From: an uncultured Pelagibacteraceae bacterium
GTDB taxonomy: Bacteria > Pseudomonadota > Alphaproteobacteria > Pelagibacterales > Pelagibacteraceae
Direction: 5' to 3'
Assembly (NCBI GenBank): GCA_902594675.1
Contig: CACJNE010000002.1
Span: forward strand, 67,501 to 131,500
DNA: 64,000 nucleotides
Shown: positions 28,233 to 36,482 of the stretch, piece after piece
Numbering within the stretch: the stretch's first letter is position 1
Layout: every line of letters begins with the position of its first letter
The notes under the pieces: generated by a model
Seen by the model: only the letters and a program-made list of their open reading frames with translations
What the model was told of the DNA's origin: nothing
Databases searched by the model: none
Made by a program: the position numbers and the translations under genes

Positions 28233-29558
28233 ATGCCTAATCACATTATAATAAAAAACAAAATTAAAAGCTTTGATAAAAAAATTGGTATTAGCCCAGA
28301 TAAAAGTATTTCAATAAGGTCCATACTTCTTGCCTCACAAGCTGTGGGTGTTTCTAAAATTTCAAATCTTTTGGAATCTGAAGATGTTTTAAATACTCTT
28401 AAAACTATAAAAAAACTTGGAATAAATTTCACAAAAAAAGGTGGGGTGTATAAAATTCAGGGCTTTGGTGTAAATGGTTTTAATATATCTAAAAATACGA
28501 CGATAAATGCTGGTAATTCTGGAACTTTAGCAAGACTGGTTCTTGGTTTATTGGTTAAGACAAAATTTAAAGTAAAAATAATTGGTGACAAAAGTTTATC
28601 CAAACGAGATTTTTCAAGAGTTATAAAACCACTAAAAATTATGGGAGCTCACATAAAAAGCAAAGATAACCTTTTGCCTATTGAAATATCAGGTACAAGA
28701 TTTTTAAGACCGATAGAATACAATGAAAATATAGGTAGCGCTCAAGTGAAGTCTTGCATAATTCTGAGTGCATTAAATACTCCAGGCATAACTATTATTA
28801 ATTCTAAAGTTTCAAGAAATCATACCGAATTGTTGTTAAAATTTTTAAAATATCCAATCAAAATTCAAAAAAAAAAGAATATTGAAAGGATTTCTATTCA
28901 AGGTTTAAATCAATTTAAAGCCTTTGATTATACCGTACCTGGAGATATAAGCTCAGCAGCTTTTTTCATTGTTTTGACTATCCTTTCAGAAAATTCTCGT
29001 ATGGTTATTAAAAATGTAAATATAAATAAAAGTAGAATTGGAATAATTACAATTTTAAATAAAATGGGTGGAAAAATTAAACTTAAAAAAATAAAAAATT
29101 ATAACGGAGAAAAAATTGCTGACATTTATGTTAAAAGTAGAAAAATTCTAAAATCTATAAATTGTCCTCCATCGCTTAATAGTTCTGCTATTGATGAATT
29201 TTTAATTATTTTTTTAGCTGCAGCTAAGGCTGAAGGCATTTCAAAATTTAAAGACCTAGGTGAATTGAACAAAAAAGAATCTAAAAGACTAGATTTAGCT
29301 GTTCAATTTCTGAAATTAATTGGAATTAAAGTAAAAAGGTTTAAAAATAATATAAGTATAACAGGGAACCCAAAATTAAAATTGTCAGGTAATTTTGTAA
29401 TGAAAGATTTTTTAAAAGATCATAGAATTTTTTTTTTATCATGCATTACGGCACTTACATTAGGAGGGAAATGGAAAATTAACGACAGGGACTCTATTAA
29501 AAGCTCGTTTCCAAATTTTTTAAATATATTAAAAATTTTAGGAGCTAAAATTAATTGA
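28233..29558 (+). CDS. aroA: 3-phosphoshikimate 1-carboxyvinyltransferase (EPSP synthase)
   Basis: About 441 residues from the ATG at 28233 (MPNHIII). An upstream in-frame ATG at 28200 would overlap lptB by 26 nt; the later start gives the family's usual distance to the first active-site lysine. Visible are DKSISIRS (usually DKSISHRS), AGNSGTLARL, the DISSAAFF segment and DEFLIIFLAAA. It joins PEP to shikimate-3-phosphate. aroK and aroB are at 61.7-63.3 kb. Confidence 0.93.
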   Translation: MPNHIIIKNKIKSFDKKIGISPDKSISIRSILLASQAVGVSKISNLLESEDVLNTLKTIKKLGINFTKKGGVYKIQGFGVNGFNISKNTTINAGNSGTLARLVLGLLVKTKFKVKIIGDKSLSKRDFSRVIKPLKIMGAHIKSKDNLLPIEISGTRFLRPIEYNENIGSAQVKSCIILSALNTPGITIINSKVSRNHTELLLKFLKYPIKIQKKKNIERISIQGLNQFKAFDYTVPGDISSAAFFIVLTILSENSRMVIKNVNINKSRIGIITILNKMGGKIKLKKIKNYNGEKIADIYVKSRKILKSINCPPSLNSSAIDEFLIIFLAAAKAEGISKFKDLGELNKKESKRLDLAVQFLKLIGIKVKRFKNNISITGNPKLKLSGNFVMKDFLKDHRIFFLSCITALTLGGKWKINDRDSIKSSFPNFLNILKILGAKIN

Positions 29559-30211
29559 TAAAGAGAAGAAATATTATTACTGTTGCAATTGACTCGCCAG
29601 CCGCAGCTGGAGCTGGCACACAAGCAAAATTAATTTCAAAACACTATAACTTATTTTATTTAGATACTGGGAAAATTTATAGATATATTGGAAAACTGAA
29701 ATTAGCAAATGAGAAAAAGTTCACATATAACCTTGTAAAAAGAAAAATTAGTAATTTAAAATTTAGTTATCTTAACGATAAAAAATTATTATCAAACGAA
29801 ATTGCAATATCTGCATCACAGGTAGCAAAAGACAAAAAAATTCGATATATTGTTCATAAATTTCAACAAAAATGCGCATACCAACCTCCAAAAAAATTTA
29901 AGGGATCTGTGTTAGATGGAAGAGATATAATTACTATTCAAGTTAAAGATGCGATGTTTAAATTTTATATCACTGCTAATTTAAAAATAAGAGCTCTAAG
30001 AAGATTTAACGAGTATAAAAATTTAAATAAAAAAATGACATATGATGAAGTCCTTAAAAGCCTGAAATTAAGGGATAAATCCGATAAAGAGCGCAAATAT
30101 GGACCACTGAAAAAAACAAAAGATTCTATCTTGATTAATACCACTAAATTAAGTAAGAAGTCGTGCTTTAAAAAAATTAAATCTATTATGGATAAAAAAT
30201 TAAATAATTAA
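29555..30211 (+). CDS. cmk: Cytidylate kinase-like protein lacking the Walker A lysine
   Basis: 218 residues from a TTG start overlapping the aroA stop. The fold segments of CMP kinase are present: IDSPAAAGAGT at the P-loop, FYLDTGKIYRYIG, LDGRDI and a C-terminal RDKSDKER lid-like segment. The P-loop, normally GPAGSGKGT, has Ala in place of the catalytic lysine (codon GCT at about 29612-29614, next to intact GGA and GGC). The position before rpsA is the classic cmk-rpsA order. It is either a divergent active enzyme or a degenerate one; no other cmk is in the window. Confidence 0.85.
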   Translation: MIKRRNIITVAIDSPAAAGAGTQAKLISKHYNLFYLDTGKIYRYIGKLKLANEKKFTYNLVKRKISNLKFSYLNDKKLLSNEIAISASQVAKDKKIRYIVHKFQQKCAYQPPKKFKGSVLDGRDIITIQVKDAMFKFYITANLKIRALRRFNEYKNLNKKMTYDEVLKSLKLRDKSDKERKYGPLKKTKDSILINTTKLSKKSCFKKIKSIMDKKLNN

Positions 30212-31956
30212 TGGAAATTTATAAAAAAGACTTATCATCACCAGCTAGCCAGCAATTTGAAAAATTATTAAACAGCCAACTATCAAAAAATAAAATTGAA
30301 GAAGGTAAAATAATAGAGGGCAAAGTTACAAAAATAACAAATAAATATATATTTCTATTTATACCTGGTTTAAAGAGCGAGCCTGTAATTGATGTTAATG
30401 AGATAAAAATGATAGGGATGTCAAATGAAGTAAAGGAAGGTGCAACTATTTCTGTTCTCTTGGAGAAAATAGAAGATAAAAATGGAGATGTTATTGTATC
30501 AGCGCAAAAAGCACAAAAAATAAAAGGTTGGAACGAGTTGGTTAAATGTTACGAAAATAAAGAGTTAATCAATGGAAAAATTATTCAAAAAACAAAGGGC
30601 GGAGTAATAGTAGAACATATAGAAACTGGTTCTTTAATGTTTTGTCCGGGTTCACAAATTTCAGATAAACCAATAAAAAATATTGATAATCTTATTGGAG
30701 TTGAACAGAAATTCGCCTTAATTAAACTTGATATGGTTAGAGGTAATAGTGTTGTTTCAAGAAGACAGGTAGTATCATCAAATAAAAAAGAAGATAAAGC
30801 TAAACTAATAGAACAATTTAAAATAGGAGATGTTATTAAAGATGCAGTAGTGAAAGGATATTCTTCTTTTGGTTGCTTTTTCGAGATCACTACACCCGAA
30901 GGGACACTAGACACATTATGCCATCTTCAAGAAATTAGCTATAGTAGAGTTAATCATCCTGATGAAATTTTTAATATTGGTGAGCGTCATGATTTGAAAG
31001 TAATTTCTATTGATATGGAAAAATTGCAGGTTGGATGCTCAATAAAACAGTTATCTCCTGATCCATTTGAACATATTTCAAACTATCAGGTAGGTAATGA
31101 GTATACAGTAAAAGTTGTAAAAATTACTGACTATGGTTGTTTTTGTGAGCTAGAAGCAGGTCTTAGTTCACTTTTGCATAATTCAGAGATTTCATGGACA
31201 AAAAAAAATATTTCTCCTAAAAAAATGTTCAATGTAGGTGACACAATTCAATGTGTAATAACTGAGATTGATAAAGAAAAGAGGAGAGTGGCTATCTCAC
31301 ATAGATTAACACAGGAAAATCCATATTCTAAACTTGAAAATAACTATCCAGTTGGTTCTGAAATTGATGGTGTAGTAGAAAATCTTAATGAATATGCAAT
31401 TTATTTAAAACTTGCAGATTTTGATATTAGCGGATTTTTGCACTCAAATGATCTCTCCTACACAGAAAATCCTGAGGAAGAATTAAAAAAATATAAAAAA
31501 GGTGATAAAATTAAAGTAAAGATTTTAGAAATTAAAAAAAATGAACAAAAAGTAAGAGTTGGCTTAAAACAACTATCTAAGGATCCTTTTGATTGGTTTA
31601 AAGACAAAAAGATAAAAGATATAGTTACTGTAAAAGTTACCTCATCTGATAACAAAGGTTTATTTGTTAAACCAGAAGGTTGTGATGTTCAAATACTTAT
31701 AAAGAAATCACAAATTGCTATGAGCGCATCTGATGCAAGACCGTCTAGGTTCGTGGGTGGAGAAAGAATTGATGCAGCTATTTCTGAGCTTAATTTTGAA
31801 AAACGTAAAGTATCACTTAGTATTAAATTGCTAGAGGAAATAATGAATGCAAAGGCTATAAAAGAGCATTCAAGTCCATTAAGTGGAAAAAATCTACCTT
31901 TTTCTTCGCTTTCAGAACAATTAGATGATAAAAAAAATAAAAAGGATAAAGAATAA
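30211..31956 (+). CDS. rpsA: 30S ribosomal protein S1
   Basis: 581 residues with six S1/OB repeats, starting at about residues 26, 110, 200, 290, 375 and 465. Typical cores are GLKSEP, GYSSFGCFFEI, KITDYGCFCELEAGL and HNSEISW. S1 binds mRNA upstream of start codons and helps load weakly structured, poorly Shine-Dalgarno-bearing messages, apt in this AT-rich genome with close-packed genes. It starts on the last base of cmk and is followed 3 nt later by the IHF/HU-like gene. Confidence 0.96.
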   Translation: MEIYKKDLSSPASQQFEKLLNSQLSKNKIEEGKIIEGKVTKITNKYIFLFIPGLKSEPVIDVNEIKMIGMSNEVKEGATISVLLEKIEDKNGDVIVSAQKAQKIKGWNELVKCYENKELINGKIIQKTKGGVIVEHIETGSLMFCPGSQISDKPIKNIDNLIGVEQKFALIKLDMVRGNSVVSRRQVVSSNKKEDKAKLIEQFKIGDVIKDAVVKGYSSFGCFFEITTPEGTLDTLCHLQEISYSRVNHPDEIFNIGERHDLKVISIDMEKLQVGCSIKQLSPDPFEHISNYQVGNEYTVKVVKITDYGCFCELEAGLSSLLHNSEISWTKKNISPKKMFNVGDTIQCVITEIDKEKRRVAISHRLTQENPYSKLENNYPVGSEIDGVVENLNEYAIYLKLADFDISGFLHSNDLSYTENPEEELKKYKKGDKIKVKILEIKKNEQKVRVGLKQLSKDPFDWFKDKKIKDIVTVKVTSSDNKGLFVKPEGCDVQILIKKSQIAMSASDARPSRFVGGERIDAAISELNFEKRKVSLSIKLLEEIMNAKAIKEHSSPLSGKNLPFSSLSEQLDDKKNKKDKE

Positions 31957-31959
31957 AAA

Positions 31960-32250
31960 TTGTCAGTTGTAAAATCAGGCTTAATAAAACAATTAGCAGA
32001 TAATTATCCAAGTTTTCTAAAAAAAGATTTAAATAAATTGTTTGATATAGCAATTTATGAAATGAAAGAAGCTTTAAAAAGGAATGAAAGGGTAGAATTG
32101 AGAGATGTGTTTTCAATGGAACCCAGAATACAAAAAGCAAGAGTGTCGAGAAATCCTAAGACTAATGAGAAAGTGAATACGCCTGAAAAAAAAACAGTAC
32201 TATTTAAGAGTTCAAAGGAATGGGTAAACAAAATTAATGAAAAAGAATAA
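31960..32250 (+). CDS. IHF-beta/HU family DNA-binding protein (divergent)
   Basis: 96 residues from a TTG start. Position after rpsA is where ihfB normally lies. The beta-arm region keeps SRNPKTNEKV (family GRNPxTGE) but the hinge normally RGFGSF reads RDVFSM and FKPGK reads FKSSK. It is probably the IHF beta-like subunit bending DNA with a partner encoded elsewhere; the lost glycines make ordinary IHF behaviour uncertain. It overlaps pyrF by 14 nt. Confidence 0.85.
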   Translation: MSVVKSGLIKQLADNYPSFLKKDLNKLFDIAIYEMKEALKRNERVELRDVFSMEPRIQKARVSRNPKTNEKVNTPEKKTVLFKSSKEWVNKINEKE

Positions 32251-32908
32251 AGTATTTATTGCTTGTGACAGTAGTAATATAAGTAAAGTTAAAGAAATAA
32301 TAGCAAAAACTCAAAATACAAAATTACAAATTGGTTACAAATTTGGATTAGAGTTTTTAAATTCAAAAAAAGGTCGAAATTTTGTATCAAGACTTAAAAA
32401 CAAGATTACATTTGGAGACTATAAATTTGCAGATATACCAAATACTTGTTCTTCAGCGATTAAAGCTGTCAGGGATTTAAAATTTAATTATATAACAATA
32501 CACATCAGTTCTGGGTTGGATGCATTAAAAGCAGCAAAAAAAGTTTCTGGTTCAACAAAATTAATTGGGGTTACTATTCTCACTTCTCTTGATAATAAAT
32601 CACTTAAAGAAATTGGATATGATCAGAATGTAAAAAAAATTGTATTAAAGCAGGCAAAGTTAGCAAAAAAGGCAAATTTAGATGCCATAGTATGTAGCCC
32701 AATAGAAGTTAATGTAGTTAGGAAAGTATTTAAAAGAGAGATAATAACACCAGGAATACGATTTAATTTTAAAACAGACGATCAAAAAAGAGCTTTAACC
32801 CCAAAGCAAGCATATAAAAATGGAAGCGATTGGCTGGTAATTGGAAGACCAATTACTAGAGGAAATATAGAAAATAACCTTCAAAATTTAATCAATCATT
32901 TACAATAA
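32237..32908 (+). CDS. pyrF: Orotidine 5'-phosphate decarboxylase
   Basis: 223 residues. The catalytic D-x-K-x-x-D is present in GDYKFADIPNT, the phosphate-binding end in TPGIRF and VIGRPIT, and VCSPIE in the middle. It makes UMP from OMP. The pyrF-trpF-trpB-trpA order occurs in other Alphaproteobacteria. It shares one base with the trpF start. Confidence 0.92.
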   Translation: MKKNKVFIACDSSNISKVKEIIAKTQNTKLQIGYKFGLEFLNSKKGRNFVSRLKNKITFGDYKFADIPNTCSSAIKAVRDLKFNYITIHISSGLDALKAAKKVSGSTKLIGVTILTSLDNKSLKEIGYDQNVKKIVLKQAKLAKKANLDAIVCSPIEVNVVRKVFKREIITPGIRFNFKTDDQKRALTPKQAYKNGSDWLVIGRPITRGNIENNLQNLINHLQ

Positions 32909-33525
32909 TGATAAAAGGAATAAAAATTTGTGGGATCTCAGATCTTGAGACTTTAAACTATATTTTAAATCATCAATCGCCTCCTAAATTTATAGGTTTT
33001 ATTACTAATTATAAAAAAAGTAGAAGATATGTTGAATATAACAAATTAAAAAAATTGATAAATGTTGAAAAAAAACATACAAATTTTGTATCTGTCCTTG
33101 TCAGTCCAGATGATGGAATATTAGAAAATATTAAAGAATTAAATTTTGATTTTTATCAACTGTATGATGTAAGTCCCAAAAGGACAAAAGCAATAAAAGA
33201 AAAATATAATATAAAAATTATTACGGCTCTGACAATTAGTAATCAAAAAGATGTTGATAAATATAAGGATTATAACGAAGTTTCAGATATAATTCTGTTT
33301 GATGGAAAAGGTTATCACAAGTCAATTGGATTTGATCATAAATTATTAAATTCTATACCTAATTCAGTAAATAAAATGATTGCTGGAAATATAAAAATAG
33401 AAGATATTCCTAATTTTAAAAATAAAGATTACTTCATTGATTTAAGTGGTTCTTTAGAAAATGAAGAAGGTAAAAAAGATTTAAATAAAATTAATAAGCT
33501 ATTAAATTTTTGTAATTATAAATGA
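32908..33525 (+). CDS. trpF: Phosphoribosylanthranilate isomerase (divergent)
   Basis: 205 residues. IKICGIS holds the catalytic Cys, and the catalytic Asp is in ILFDGKG. The usual GGTG after it is replaced by KSIG, and LAGGL by IAGNI. FIDLSGSLEN replaces the common DVSSGVE. It catalyses the Amadori step of tryptophan synthesis. Both catalytic residues persist, so function is likely. It overlaps trpB by 4 nt. Confidence 0.88.
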   Translation: MIKGIKICGISDLETLNYILNHQSPPKFIGFITNYKKSRRYVEYNKLKKLINVEKKHTNFVSVLVSPDDGILENIKELNFDFYQLYDVSPKRTKAIKEKYNIKIITALTISNQKDVDKYKDYNEVSDIILFDGKGYHKSIGFDHKLLNSIPNSVNKMIAGNIKIEDIPNFKNKDYFIDLSGSLENEEGKKDLNKINKLLNFCNYK

Positions 33526-34766
33526 AACTTAAAAAAGGAATTCCAGTTATAGATCAAGGAAATAGACTTGGGTTCTGGGGTGGCAAATTTGGTGGTAATT
33601 TCGTTCCTGAAACATTAAAAAAACCTATAGAAGATTTGGAGATACTTTTTAACAAATTAAAGAATAATAGTTCCTTTATTAAGGAAAGAGATGCATATTT
33701 TAAAAATTGGATAGGGGTACCTACAAGATTTATTAAATTAAATAATTTAACGAAATATGTTGGTGGAGCACAGATTTGGTCAAAAGTTGTATCTGATGCC
33801 AACGGAGGTGCTCATAAGATATATAACGCTACTGTTCATTGTTTGTTGGCAAAGAGATCAGGGAAAAAAGTTATTATAGGAGATACAGGAGCTGGGTATG
33901 CAGGTAAGATGTTGAGTATGGCTGCTAAAAAATTTGGATTAAAATGTAAAATTTTTATGGGAGCAAAAGATATTAAAAGACAACAACCAAATGTCAATGC
34001 AATGAAAAAAAATGGTGCAGAAGTAATTCCTGTATATTCAGGAAGTCAAACTCTTGTAGATGCTGTATCTGAATGCATGAGATATTGGGTTGCAAATTGT
34101 GATACCACAGCTATGTGTGTTGGTAGCACAGTTGGTCCTGCAATTTTTGTTCGAATATGCGGATGGAGCACTAGTCAAATTTCTAGAGAACTTAAGTTGC
34201 AATTAATAAATGAGTTCGGCACTGTTCCAAAAAAACTTAAATTATATAATTGTGTAGGTGGAGGCTCCTCAAGCTTTGGATTCTGGAACGAATTTATGGA
34301 CTATGATAAAAAACAAGTTGAGTTTATCGGTGTTGAGGCTGGAGGTCCATCCAAGAGCCAGAAACACGCTGCTCCTTTAACTTATGGTTCTAAAATTGGT
34401 ATACTTCATGGAGCTGCCCAATATGTAAATCAAAATAGTGATGGTCAAATTGAAGAAACAGAATCTATTTCTGCAGGTCTTGATTACCCTGGAATTTCTC
34501 CATTACATTGTTTTTTAAAAGATACTAAAAGGGCAAGGTATACAGCTGCTAGTGATGAAGAAGCATTAAAAGCTTATCAAATAGTTACAAAATATGAAGA
34601 TTTAAGACCATCACTTGAGCCGAGCCATGCATTCTCAGTAGCAATTAAAGAAGCGAAAAAACTAAGTAAAGATACGATTGTAGTTATCAACAGTTGTGGC
34701 GATGCTTACAAAGATAAAAAAATTTTGGAAAAAAAATTAGGAAAAAAATATGTTAAATCCAATTAG
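33522..34766 (+). CDS. trpB: Tryptophan synthase beta chain (active-site variant)
   Basis: 414 residues. The PLP lysine is kept in GGAHKIYN and the COMM Asp in SISAGLDYPG. By alignment to E. coli TrpB numbering, E109 is Asp and QHG at 114-116 is YAG (GDTGAGYAG for AETGAGQHG). K167 is Val (TLVDA), N236 is Ser (GGGSSSFG), S377 is Cys (NSCGD) and the KREDLNHTG loop is SKVVSDANG. Context trpF-trpB-trpA is classic. It still looks PLP-binding; kinetics or substrate range may differ. It overlaps trpA by 17 nt. Confidence 0.88.
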   Translation: MKLKKGIPVIDQGNRLGFWGGKFGGNFVPETLKKPIEDLEILFNKLKNNSSFIKERDAYFKNWIGVPTRFIKLNNLTKYVGGAQIWSKVVSDANGGAHKIYNATVHCLLAKRSGKKVIIGDTGAGYAGKMLSMAAKKFGLKCKIFMGAKDIKRQQPNVNAMKKNGAEVIPVYSGSQTLVDAVSECMRYWVANCDTTAMCVGSTVGPAIFVRICGWSTSQISRELKLQLINEFGTVPKKLKLYNCVGGGSSSFGFWNEFMDYDKKQVEFIGVEAGGPSKSQKHAAPLTYGSKIGILHGAAQYVNQNSDGQIEETESISAGLDYPGISPLHCFLKDTKRARYTAASDEEALKAYQIVTKYEDLRPSLEPSHAFSVAIKEAKKLSKDTIVVINSCGDAYKDKKILEKKLGKKYVKSN

Positions 34767-35550
34767 CCTCGCATTTAAAAAAGCTAAAAATGAGAGAAGA
34801 CCAGCATTACTTACTTATACTGTTGCTGGTGATAGTTCAAAAAAACAATCTTTAGAAATACTTAAATCTATATCAAAATATGCAGACTTATTAGAGATTG
34901 GTGTTCCTCATAATACACCAGTTGCAGATGGTGGGCAAATACAAACTAGTTCTTACAGAGCAATCAAAAATGGTATCAAAATGAAGGATATATTTAAAAT
35001 CGTAAAAGATTTTAAAAAAAGTAAATATTCTAAACCAATAATACTTATGGGTTACTATAATATGATTTATCAATTTGGAGAAAACAACTTTTTAAAAGAG
35101 TCTAAAAAGTCTGGGGTAAATGGATTGATAGTTGTCGATCTACCTTGGCCAGAAAATAGAATGTTTTCAAAAAAATGTAAAAAAAATTCAATTAACTTTA
35201 TTCAATTACTATCTCCCACAACTTCAAATAAAAGATTAAAAAGTATAACAAAAGACTCTCATGATATGATTTATTACATTAGCATGTTATCTACTACAGG
35301 AGGTAAACTAAAAGTTTCTCCAAAAAGAATATTACAAAATTATAATAAAATTAAAATTATTAGCCCAAGGAAAAATTGTGTAATTGGATTTGGAATAACT
35401 GAAAAAACTATTTCAAAGTTTAAAAGCGCAGATGGGCTAGTTGTTGGAAGTCAAATTTGTAAGGAAATTACTAGAAGTTTAAACAATAGACAAAATCCTG
35501 TCATAAATGTAAGTAAGATGGTTAATAAATTAAAAAATAAAATATCATGA
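34750..35550 (+). CDS. trpA: Tryptophan synthase alpha chain (interface variant)
   Basis: 266 residues, TIM barrel. Catalytic Glu49 and Asp60 equivalents are in LEIGVPHNTPVADGG. Between them the conserved PFSDP is PHNTP, so the interface residue D56 is Thr. Loop 6, usually GVTG, is STTG; phosphate-binding GFGI and VVGSQI are present. It splits indole-glycerol phosphate to indole for TrpB. It overlaps accD by 4 nt. The D56 change pairs with the loss of K167 in TrpB. Confidence 0.9.
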   Translation: MLNPISLAFKKAKNERRPALLTYTVAGDSSKKQSLEILKSISKYADLLEIGVPHNTPVADGGQIQTSSYRAIKNGIKMKDIFKIVKDFKKSKYSKPIILMGYYNMIYQFGENNFLKESKKSGVNGLIVVDLPWPENRMFSKKCKKNSINFIQLLSPTTSNKRLKSITKDSHDMIYYISMLSTTGGKLKVSPKRILQNYNKIKIISPRKNCVIGFGITEKTISKFKSADGLVVGSQICKEITRSLNNRQNPVINVSKMVNKLKNKIS

Positions 35551-36482
35551 ATTGGTTAACAAGAGCAATAAGTTTTGGAGAGAAAATAAAGAAGGTTCTT
35601 AAAAAAAGACCTTCTAAACAAGAACAGGCTGACTCAAAGTGGATATCTTGCTGTGGAACAGGACCCCAATTAAAATCAACAATATTTAATAATGAGCAAC
35701 TTAATACTTGTCCTAATTGTAATAAACATTATCCATTTACCCCTAGGGAAAGATTCGATCATTTTTTTGGAAAAAATAATTATGAGATAATTAAAACACC
35801 TGAGCTTACTGAGAACCCACTAAATTTTCCAGGTTATAAAGAAAAGCTCGAAAGAGGTAGAAAGATTACAGGCCACCATTGTGCTGTAATGGTTGCTCAA
35901 GGTATAAAAGATGGAATTAAAGTAAGTTCATTTGCCATTGACAGCCGCTTTAATGGTGGATCGATAAATGCGTCAGCTGGAGAAGCAATAGTTTATTGTT
36001 TTCAAAAAGCAATCGATGATCTTACACCAGTTGTAGCTTGGAGCGAAGGCGGCGGCCAAGCCATGCAAGAGTCAAACATAGCTTTGCATTATATGGTGAA
36101 AACTGTTTTGGCTGCGAATACTTTTAAGGACTCAACTAAGTTACCATTCATAAATATATATACTAATAAATGCTATGGAGGAATTACTGCAAGTTTTGCA
36201 GCTCCATCGATAGCAGATATTTGTTTTGCAGAGCCGTCTATGGTTGGATTTGCTGGTCAACATATTGTGAAAAATCAGACAAGAGAGGATTTGCCTGAGG
36301 GGTTTCAGTCTAGCCATGTTCTAGTTGAAAAAGGCATGTGTGATGGGGTTTTCAACAGAAAAGAAATTAACGATAAAATTATTGGAATTTTAAAAATATT
36401 GCTTAAGAAAAATTCTGAAGTAAATTCAGAAAGTTTAAATGAAACTTCAGAAACTTATATCCAAACTAGAGAAGCATCATAA
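35547..36482 (+). CDS. accD: Acetyl-CoA carboxylase carboxyltransferase subunit beta (zinc-ribbon variant)
   Basis: 311 residues. The order trpA-accD-folC and the carboxyltransferase core (FNGGSINAS, WSEGGGQAMQES, YGGITASFAAP, GFAGQHIVKNQTREDLPEGFQ) identify AccD. The zinc ribbon, normally CxxC...CxxC, reads CCGTG...CPNC, so one ligand Cys is replaced by Gly and an extra Cys sits beside the first. It partners AccA (12 kb), which here has a hydrophobic tail. Its end overlaps folC by 44 nt. Confidence 0.9.
   Translation: MNWLTRAISFGEKIKKVLKKRPSKQEQADSKWISCCGTGPQLKSTIFNNEQLNTCPNCNKHYPFTPRERFDHFFGKNNYEIIKTPELTENPLNFPGYKEKLERGRKITGHHCAVMVAQGIKDGIKVSSFAIDSRFNGGSINASAGEAIVYCFQKAIDDLTPVVAWSEGGGQAMQESNIALHYMVKTVLAANTFKDSTKLPFINIYTNKCYGGITASFAAPSIADICFAEPSMVGFAGQHIVKNQTREDLPEGFQSSHVLVEKGMCDGVFNRKEINDKIIGILKILLKKNSEVNSESLNETSETYIQTREAS

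Noticed and set aside
29555-30211. Calling cmk a pseudogene
   Set aside because: The frame is intact, full length, in conserved position and otherwise family-like; only the P-loop lysine is missing, so it is kept as a variant gene.
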